A program made the translations under genes and the position numbers. DNA of 11,206 bases from Pyrodictiaceae archaeon (lineage in GTDB: Archaea; Thermoproteota; Thermoprotei_A; Sulfolobales; Pyrodictiaceae). The stretch covers positions 1-11,206 of the forward strand of contig JALTZQ010000181.1 of NCBI GenBank assembly GCA_027046105.1, given 5' to 3'. Below, piece by piece: positions 6,840 to 11,206 of this stretch. The notes below the pieces were generated by a model. The model was not told the origin of the DNA. It made no database searches and was given only the letters and a program-made list of their open reading frames with translations. How positions within the stretch are numbered: position 1 is the stretch's first letter; every line of letters begins with the position of its first letter.

Positions 6840-8117
6840 TTAGTTAATTAGACTACGAGGATCTACTATCTTGCCTTTGATGGCGGTAGCTGCAGCTGTG
6901 AAGGGTGAGGCGAGATAGACTTGGGCGCTTGGAGCCCCCATACGGCCTGGGAAATTCCTGTTACTAGTAGAGACCACTACTTCGTCTTCACCAGCGACCC
7001 CCATATGAGCGCCAAAACATGCTGCACAACCCGGTGGCACTATCACAGCGCCAGCTTCGTGAAACACCTTTAGCAATCCGGTGCGCAAAGCCTTCTCATA
7101 AACCCTTCTACTAGCTGGTGCTACTAGAAGCCTAACACGAGCTTTGCGTCCTCTGAGAATCCTTGCAGCAGCCTCTAAATCCTCGTAACGACCATTAGTA
7201 CAGCTCCCTATGAATACTTGATCTACATCTAGACCCTCAACCTCCTCCACAGGAGCTACGTGATAGGGTGCTGGCGGCTTAGCAACCATGGGAACGGTTT
7301 CACTAAGATCTAGTTCTAGGTTGTCTTCCCCAGGTCCTGGTTCAATCTTAAGCCTTTTAGCTTCTCTAGGGGGCTCATGGCCTCGCACGGCCTGGTACCA
7401 TTCAGCCACTGTCTTGTCGAAGGGGAAGAGTGCAGTCTTAGCCCCTGCTTCAACCATCATGTTAGCTATAGTTAACCTATCATTAACTGGTAGTGTCGTA
7501 ACACCGGGTCCATGAAATTCTACACTCCGGTAAACAGCGCCATCACCACCTAAAATACCTAAAAGTCTTAGTACAAAATCCTTACCTGTAACACCTCTAG
7601 ACAGTTTGCCTTCAAGTTTAACATAGAGTGGTTCTGGAATCCTTAACCAGAGCCTCCCAGTAGCCATTACATAAGCTGCCTCTGTACTACCTATCCCGGT
7701 TGAGAAAGCCGAGAGGGCGCCGTAGGTTATAGTATGGCTATCAGCACCAAGGACAAGCCAACCTGGCTCCACGAGCTCCTCTACGGCAACCTGGTGCATC
7801 ACACCATGACCAATATCCCATAAGATGCAGTCATGTCTCCTAGCAAAAAGCCTTAAACGCCTATGCCCTGTAGCAATTGCAGCTGTAGGTGGTGGACTAT
7901 AGTGGTCAAAGGCCACTATTATTCGTGGCCTCTCTTTGGAGCAATCAACGAGCTTATCGGCTCCAGTCTCCTCTAGTACACGGAGTGCCAAAAGCCCAGT
8001 AACGTCATTCACCAATACTGCGTCAGGTTCAACTACAACAATGTCGCCAGGTCCTAGGTCGTTCCTAGTCTTCTCAACCACATGCTCCTCTATAATTCTC
8101 TGTGCGAGGCTAACCAT
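6840..8117 (-). CDS. leuC: 3-isopropylmalate dehydratase, large (aconitase-like) subunit
   Basis: The product is 425 residues from the ATG at 8117. LeuC with LeuD interconverts 2- and 3-isopropylmalate using a [4Fe-4S] cluster. The three cluster cysteines are visible: C306 in IGSCTNGR, and C364 and C367 in PPGCAACFG. Other family segments are FDHYSPPP (about 70-77), LVLGADSHTITYGA (about 121-134), STGIGSTEAA (about 139-148) and the C-terminal STSNRNFPGRMG. The length fits archaeal LeuC rather than the longer aconitases. The ATG is chosen over the GTG at 8126 because AGAGGTG at 8124-8130 sits 6 nt before it and contains that GTG. It is the third gene of leuA-leuB-leuC, 20 nt after the leuB stop, so translation is probably coupled. 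The small subunit gene leuD, which often adjoins leuC, is not in this window. Homoaconitase activity cannot be excluded from sequence alone, but leuA, leuB and ilvB next to it favour leucine. Confidence 0.93.
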   Translation of the reverse strand: MVSLAQRIIEEHVVEKTRNDLGPGDIVVVEPDAVLVNDVTGLLALRVLEETGADKLVDCSKERPRIIVAFDHYSPPPTAAIATGHRRLRLFARRHDCILWDIGHGVMHQVAVEELVEPGWLVLGADSHTITYGALSAFSTGIGSTEAAYVMATGRLWLRIPEPLYVKLEGKLSRGVTGKDFVLRLLGILGGDGAVYRSVEFHGPGVTTLPVNDRLTIANMMVEAGAKTALFPFDKTVAEWYQAVRGHEPPREAKRLKIEPGPGEDNLELDLSETVPMVAKPPAPYHVAPVEEVEGLDVDQVFIGSCTNGRYEDLEAAARILRGRKARVRLLVAPASRRVYEKALRTGLLKVFHEAGAVIVPPGCAACFGAHMGVAGEDEVVVSTSNRNFPGRMGAPSAQVYLASPFTAAATAIKGKIVDPRSLIN

Positions 8118-8123
8118 GCTAGG

Positions 8124-8130
8124 CACCTCT
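8124..8130 (-). promoter_or_regulatory. leuC ribosome-binding site
   Basis: AGAGGTG on the minus strand, 6 nt before the ATG at 8117, lies in the 20-nt gap after leuB. It decides between the ATG at 8117 and the GTG at 8126. Confidence 0.7.
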
Positions 8131-8137
8131 AAGGAGA

Positions 8138-9130
8138 CTATCTGATGAACCTGGCCACAGCCTTAGCATAGTCCATTGTGGATAACCATCCACCGAGATC
8201 TCTGGTCTTGAAACCTGCTGCTAGTGCACGCTCTACAGCTAGTTCTATCCTTGAAGCGGCTTCATGGTAGCCTAGATACTCAAGCATCATGGTTACAGAG
8301 AGGATCATTGCGGTCGGATTAGCTACGCCCTTCCCAGCAATATCCCATGCAGCACCATGTACTGGCTCGAATAGGGCCTTCCCGTCACCTATATTTGCTG
8401 AAGGAGCTAATCCAAGCCCTCCAGCAACCTGGGCTGCTAGATCACTAAGGATATCACCATACTGGTTCATAGTGAGTACTACATCGAAGCGTGAAGGGTT
8501 ACGAACTAGCTCCATTGCAGCAGCATCAACATACATCTCATCAACAACAATCCCCGCCTCTTCCAAGACATGGCGTGCCACATCACGGAATAAGCCATCG
8601 GCAACACGTAGCACATTAGCCTTATGGACAATAGTTACACGACCAGTACGTGTAGAAGCGTAACGTAAAGCTACATGTGCTACTCGTCGTGTACCCTCCT
8701 CCGTCACCACCTTTACGGCAAACGCGGCACCGGGCACACTAAACTCTATACCCGCATAAACATCCTCTAGATTCTCACGCACTATCACCATATCTATCGG
8801 CGCAATACCTGTAACCCCAGGGAAACTACGAGCTGGACGAATATTAGCATAGACCCCCAGCTCTCTCCTCAAGACAATCACTACATCACGTGCAGTCTCT
8901 CCAATAGGACCCTTAAGCACAGCATCAGCCCAATTCTTAGCTAAACGTAGCGTCTCTTTTGGCAATGGTTCACCGTGTTCACGAGCGGCAAGGTCTCCAG
9001 CCTCCGCATAACGTATCTCAAGATCTACCTCATGCACCTCCATAGTCTTCTCAAGCACGTATAGAGCAGCGTTTACCACTTCAGAGCCTATGCCATCGCC
9101 TGGTATGACTAGTACTCGTGGAACCCCCAA
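8138..9130 (-). CDS. leuB: 3-isopropylmalate dehydrogenase
   Basis: The product is 330 residues from a TTG at 9130. It oxidatively decarboxylates 3-isopropylmalate to 2-oxoisocaproate, the last step before the leucine transaminase. Visible parts are GDGIGSE at the N terminus, the substrate arginines in LRRELG, ANIRPAR and VRENLED (about R88, R98, R118), Y125, K170 in VHKANVLR, and the metal aspartates D202, D226 and D230 (NQYGDILSD). In EPVHGAAWDIAG the residues after the Trp are Asp-Ile (263-264). These are the NAD+ type; NADP+ isocitrate dehydrogenases have Lys-Tyr. RENLEDVYAG resembles isocitrate-type enzymes but is usual in crenarchaeal LeuB. TTG 9130 is chosen because GGTGGTGGG lies 6 nt upstream and it gives the usual short N terminus MGVPRVLVIPGDG. 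A TTG at 9172 would add 14 residues. Homoisocitrate activity is a less likely alternative. Confidence 0.9.
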   Translation of the reverse strand: MGVPRVLVIPGDGIGSEVVNAALYVLEKTMEVHEVDLEIRYAEAGDLAAREHGEPLPKETLRLAKNWADAVLKGPIGETARDVVIVLRRELGVYANIRPARSFPGVTGIAPIDMVIVRENLEDVYAGIEFSVPGAAFAVKVVTEEGTRRVAHVALRYASTRTGRVTIVHKANVLRVADGLFRDVARHVLEEAGIVVDEMYVDAAAMELVRNPSRFDVVLTMNQYGDILSDLAAQVAGGLGLAPSANIGDGKALFEPVHGAAWDIAGKGVANPTAMILSVTMMLEYLGYHEAASRIELAVERALAAGFKTRDLGGWLSTMDYAKAVARFIR

Positions 9131-9136
9131 GGGAAA

Positions 9137-9145
9137 CCCACCACC
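9137..9145 (-). promoter_or_regulatory. leuB ribosome-binding site
   Basis: GGTGGTGGG on the minus strand, 6 nt before the TTG at 9130. It supports the shorter LeuB start. Confidence 0.6.
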
Positions 9146-9225
9146 ATTAGAGAGTTGTTCAGAGCCTTGCAAACCTCAATCAATAGTATAAGAGCTAATT
9201 GAACACATTAGGCCCTAGCCGTTGG

Positions 9226-9234
9226 TTAAATATA
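9226..9234 (-). promoter_or_regulatory. Possible internal promoter for leuBC
   Basis: The minus strand reads TATATTTAA, 10 nt past the leuA stop, in the 113-nt leuA-leuB gap. It would place a transcript start near 9204, giving leuB a leader of about 75 nt. It could instead be a T-rich leuA 3' end. A second AT box, CTTATACT, lies near 9187-9194. Confidence 0.35.
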
Positions 9235-9243
9235 GCAGGCTCA

Positions 9244-10403
9244 TTAACTCAGATGTACTTGGTAGGATTTCCCAGTGCAGCACTCCATGTACTCGTTTAT
9301 CCAACGAATTATTACGTCCTCGCTGACCTTTTTCATCCTTGGCGCATTCTCCTTTAATTTATCCAAGATAAATTCTACAAGTGCTGGCTCTGGATCCACA
9401 CCAATATTCTGGAGAGCCCATTCAACAGAGGCACGACCACTATGGCGTCCCAGGACTATTCGTCGACGATTACCAACAGCCTCAGGCGATAATGGCTCAT
9501 AAGTTGCAGGATTCTTTAACACACCATGTACATGTATACCAGACTCATGGGCAAACGCATTATACCCTACAATTGCCTTGTTTGGAGGTATTTTTATGCC
9601 GAATTTGCTCGCTACAAGCTGTGATATAGGTGTTAATAGCTCCATTCTAACACTAGTACTACGACCCAACAAGTAATGTAATGCTGCTACAACTTCTTCT
9701 AATGCAGCATTACCAGCCCTCTCACCAAACCCGTTTACAGTGACTTGGACACCATTTGCTCCTGCCTTCACGCCAGCCAGCGTGTTAGCAGTCGCCATGC
9801 CGAAATCGTTATGGCAATGCACGTCTATCCAGACTCTAGACGGTAAACTCCTCTTTACAAGGCTAACAAGCCATTCCATGTACCAAGGAGTCGCTACACC
9901 TACAGTGTCCGGTATATTTATGTAGCCAACGCCAGCCTCCACAACACTACGATACACCTTTACAAGAAATCTAAGGTCACTCCTTGTTGCATCCTCAGCC
10001 GAGAATAAGACGGTGGCTCCATAGCTTCGTGCCCTCTCAATAGCTTCAATAGCTCGTTCCATTACTTGGTCCCGAGTCATCCTCAACTTGTACCTCAAAT
10101 GTACATCACTGGTAGCTATGAACACATGGATTACGTGTGCTTCAGCTGCTGCAGCTTCATCTACGTCACGTGGATGAGCTCTCGCAAGGGCAGCTATCTT
10201 AGCCTTAGAAGCTTCCTGGGAAGCTGTCTTCACGGTCTTGTAATCGATTTCGGAGGAGGCAGGGAATCCAGCCTCTATCACGTCAACGCCAAGTTCGTCA
10301 AGGGCTCGTAGGATCTCCATCTTGTCGTGGAAGTCGAGCTCTACTCCAGGCATTTGGTCTCCGTCGCGAAGTGTTGTATCAAAGACTCTTATACGAGTTC
10401 CAT
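9244..10403 (-). CDS. leuA: 2-isopropylmalate synthase (short form), with an apparent one-base frameshift at the start
   Basis: LeuA condenses acetyl-CoA and 2-oxoisovalerate, the committed step of leucine synthesis. The frame from 9244 stays open to a stop at 10429-10431 and includes FDTTLRDGDQ (10383-10354) with the catalytic Arg and metal Asp. Later parts are TSDVHLRYKLRMT, FSAEDATR, NIPDTVG, the metal-binding VHCHNDFG and NGFGERAGNA, which favour isopropylmalate over homocitrate synthase. Between that upstream stop and the essential LRDG motif no ATG, GTG or TTG is in frame; the first in-frame ATG (10353) comes after it. The ATG at 10403 has GGGGTG nine nt upstream but is one base out of frame. 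One extra base after ATG-GAA would give METRIRVFDTTLRDG and a 386-residue protein. I therefore give 10403 as the putative start. The C-terminal LeuA regulatory domain (about 120 residues) is absent: the protein ends about 50 residues after RRRIVLGRHSGR. Confidence 0.85.
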
Positions 10404-10418
10404 CTCCAACTACACCCC
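10394..10418 (-). repeat. leuA copy of a 25-bp element repeated at the ilvB start
   Basis: Starting on the minus strand at 10418, the element reads GGGGTG, then T-AG-T, then TGGAGATGGAACTCG. It matches 10629-10653 of the plus strand at 23 of 25 positions; both differences are T versus C. It contains the leuA ATG (10403-10401), which heads a 4-codon frame (ATG GAA CTC GTA TAA). In addition AAGGAG upstream is followed by GTG TAG, a start directly followed by a stop. Confidence 0.75.
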
Positions 10419-10480
10419 GTCTCCTTATCTAGTAAGGAAGGCTTCGATTTCTTAACTAAAACCAGGGACACCGGGAACCC

Positions 10481-10488
10481 ACAGCTGT
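10481..10488. promoter_or_regulatory. Possible operator palindrome next to the leuA TATA box
   Basis: ACAGCTGT is an exact 8-bp palindrome one base away from the leuA TATA box, on its downstream side for leuA. A protein bound here would block initiation of leuA transcription. It is short, so chance is possible. Confidence 0.3.
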
Positions 10489-10489
10489 C

Positions 10490-10499
10490 TATTTAAATA
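10490..10499 (-). promoter_or_regulatory. Probable leuA TATA box
   Basis: TATTTAAATA is a perfect palindrome. For leuA it predicts transcription start near 10470 and a leader of about 65 nt. Being symmetrical, it could also act toward ilvB. A weaker AT box (GGTTTTAGTTAA) lies nearer to leuA, around 10451-10463. Confidence 0.5.
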
Positions 10500-10533
10500 T
10501 TGCTTTTTACATTTTAGAACTATATGGAAAAGG

Positions 10534-10541
10534 TTTTAATA
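10534..10541 (+). promoter_or_regulatory. Probable ilvB TATA box
   Basis: TTTTAATA, preceded by AAAAGG as a possible BRE, predicts a start near 10564. The ilvB leader would then be about 50-80 nt and contain the mini-ORF at 10611. Confidence 0.45.
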
Positions 10542-10610
10542 GGGGAAGCTAGTAGGCGGGGCTGCTTGACGCCCCAGGACTGGCGGGCTTCCTAGCTGGA
10601 GGTGGTTTTG

Positions 10611-10628
10611 ATGCCAAACATTGCTTAA
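10611..10628 (+). other. Five-codon mini-ORF (MPNIA) with a very strong ribosome-binding site, before ilvB
   Basis: GGAGGTGG at 10598-10605 lies 5 nt before ATG CCA AAC ATT GCT TAA. This is the best ribosome-binding site in the leader, yet the frame stops after five codons, immediately before GGGGTG of the 25-bp element. It may be an upstream leader peptide controlling ilvB. Alternatively it is the true ilvB start with one base missing: an extra A in the AAA run would give ATG CCA AAA CAT TGC TTA and continue into the acetolactate synthase frame. Confidence 0.4.
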
Positions 10629-10653
10629 GGGGTGCAGCTGGAGATGGAACTCG
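10629..10653 (+). repeat. ilvB copy of the 25-bp element
   Basis: It reads GGGGTG, then C-AG-C, then TGGAGATGGAACTCG, and is the inverted partner of 10394-10418. Its ATG (10644) heads the frame ATG GAA CTC GCG TAG, like the leuA copy. All canonical starts here (10611, 10632, 10644) share one frame, one base off the acetolactate synthase frame. Confidence 0.75.
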
Positions 10654-11206
10654 CGTAGTAGATCATATAGCTAGGGTTCTAAAAGAGCTAGGTGCTACCC
10701 GGGTCTTTGGTGTAACTGGCGGTAGCATAATGGGGCTCTTTGACGCATTAGCGCTCGAGGACTTTGAAATCTATATGTTTCGTCACGAGCAGGGAGCAGC
10801 ACATGCAGCTGATGCCTATGGCAGAGTAGCTCGTAGGCCAGGAATAGCATTGGCAACAAGTGGTCCAGGTGCTACAAACCTAGTAACCGGTATAGCTAAT
10901 GCCTATTTCGACTCTGCGCCCATGTTAGCTATTACTGGGCAAGTACCGACAAAGGTCTTTGGCCGCGATGCTTTCCAGGAGACGGATATTGTAGGTGTAA
11001 CAGCGCCAATAACGAAGTTTGCTTACCAGGTTAGAAGACCAGAAGAAGCTGGTCCAGCCATAAGAACAGCATACAGGCTTGCAGTTGAGGGAAGACCTGG
11101 CCCTACTCTCATCGACCTGCCAAGAGACGTACAGCTTTCATGCTACAAGTCGGTGGATGAACCAGAATACCTTCCAATAGATTTCACCAAGTATCAGCCA
11201 CCAAAA
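10644..11206 (+). CDS. ilvB: Acetolactate synthase large subunit, N-terminal part, start unresolved
   Basis: This is a ThDP enzyme condensing two pyruvates to acetolactate (or pyruvate with 2-oxobutyrate) for valine, leucine and isoleucine. My translation shows VVDHIARVLKELGATRVFGV, the FRHEQGAAHAADAYGR motif with the ThDP-activating Glu, GIALATSGPGATN, a PMLAITGQVPT segment, GRDAFQETDIVG and GPTLIDLPRDVQ, all diagnostic of acetolactate synthase. The gene runs off the right edge; FAD-binding and C-terminal ThDP domains are outside. The frame is open from 10556, but no ATG, GTG or TTG is in frame before the ATG at 10730, which would remove the first conserved block. The ATG at 10644 is one base out of frame; an added base after ATG-GAA would give METRVVDHIARVL. 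I use 10644 as the putative start. It is divergent from leuA, with a shared control region of about 240 bp. Confidence 0.85.

Noticed and set aside
8289..8663. A 124-codon open frame on the plus strand across leuB
   Set aside because: It is antisense to conserved LeuB motifs, and its composition is that of a reversed reading of the true gene.
10353..10355. ATG at 10353 as the leuA start
   Set aside because: It would remove FDTTLRDGDQ, which is encoded in the same open frame directly upstream and is needed for metal and substrate binding.
10644..10661. Classical -1 slippery heptamer at ATGGAACTCG in leuA and ilvB
   Set aside because: The P-site codon GAA would have to re-pair with GGA, and there is no X XXY YYZ pattern. 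Programmed slippage of the usual kind is therefore not supported, though the frame offset is real in the given sequence.
10730..10732. ATG at 10730 as the ilvB start
   Set aside because: It would drop the conserved first block (IARVLKELGATRVFGVTGG) that is plainly encoded upstream in frame.
1..11206. CRISPR array, tRNA/rRNA genes, insertion sequences
   Set aside because: No regularly spaced repeats, no cloverleaf or rRNA core sequence, and no transposase or terminal inverted repeats were seen on either strand.

Overview
The window looks like chromosome from a hyperthermophilic crenarchaeon. Arg codons are mostly AGG/AGA and Ile codons often ATA. GTG and TTG starts are common, TATA-like boxes lie about 35-50 nt before several genes, and ribosome-binding sites are of the GGTG/GGAGG type. 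The protein set is archaeal: TrpB2, a DUF234-type ATPase and a crenarchaeal-style LeuB. A Desulfurococcales/Pyrodictiaceae-like source is a guess from overall character only. Ten protein genes are visible, two of them cut by the window edges. I saw no rRNA, tRNA, CRISPR array or insertion sequence.

Layout. Bases 1-420 (-) are the N-terminal part of a gamma-glutamyltransferase. Bases 572-1927 (-) are trpB2, an orphan tryptophan synthase beta chain. Bases 2088-2555 (+) encode a SixA-like phosphohistidine phosphatase whose 3' end overlaps by 14 bp a convergent PfkB-family sugar kinase at 2542-3459 (-). Bases 3623-5200 (+) encode an MgtE Mg2+ transporter with an extra ACT domain at its N terminus. 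It is followed by an ATPase/nuclease of the archaeal DUF234 family at 5262-6635 (+).

The right half is branched-chain amino acid biosynthesis. leuA, leuB and leuC run leftward (10403 to 6840), and a divergent acetolactate synthase large subunit (ilvB) runs rightward off the end. IlvB makes acetolactate, the entry to the valine/leucine pathway. LeuA condenses 2-oxoisovalerate with acetyl-CoA, LeuC (with a LeuD not present here) isomerises isopropylmalate, and LeuB oxidatively decarboxylates it. The LeuA reading frame has no C-terminal leucine-sensing domain, so control may lie elsewhere.

The most unusual observation is in the divergent leuA/ilvB control region. Each gene carries at its start a nearly identical 25-bp element (23/25 identities; 10394-10418 on - and 10629-10653 on +). 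The element contains a Shine-Dalgarno-like GGGGTG and an ATG. In both genes that ATG, and every other canonical start nearby, is one base out of frame with the conserved protein body. Restoring one base just after ATG-GAA gives clean N termini for both (METRIRVFDTTLRDG and METRVVDHIARVL). This may be a repeated sequence error, recoding, non-canonical initiation, or a shared regulatory element. It deserves a direct check.
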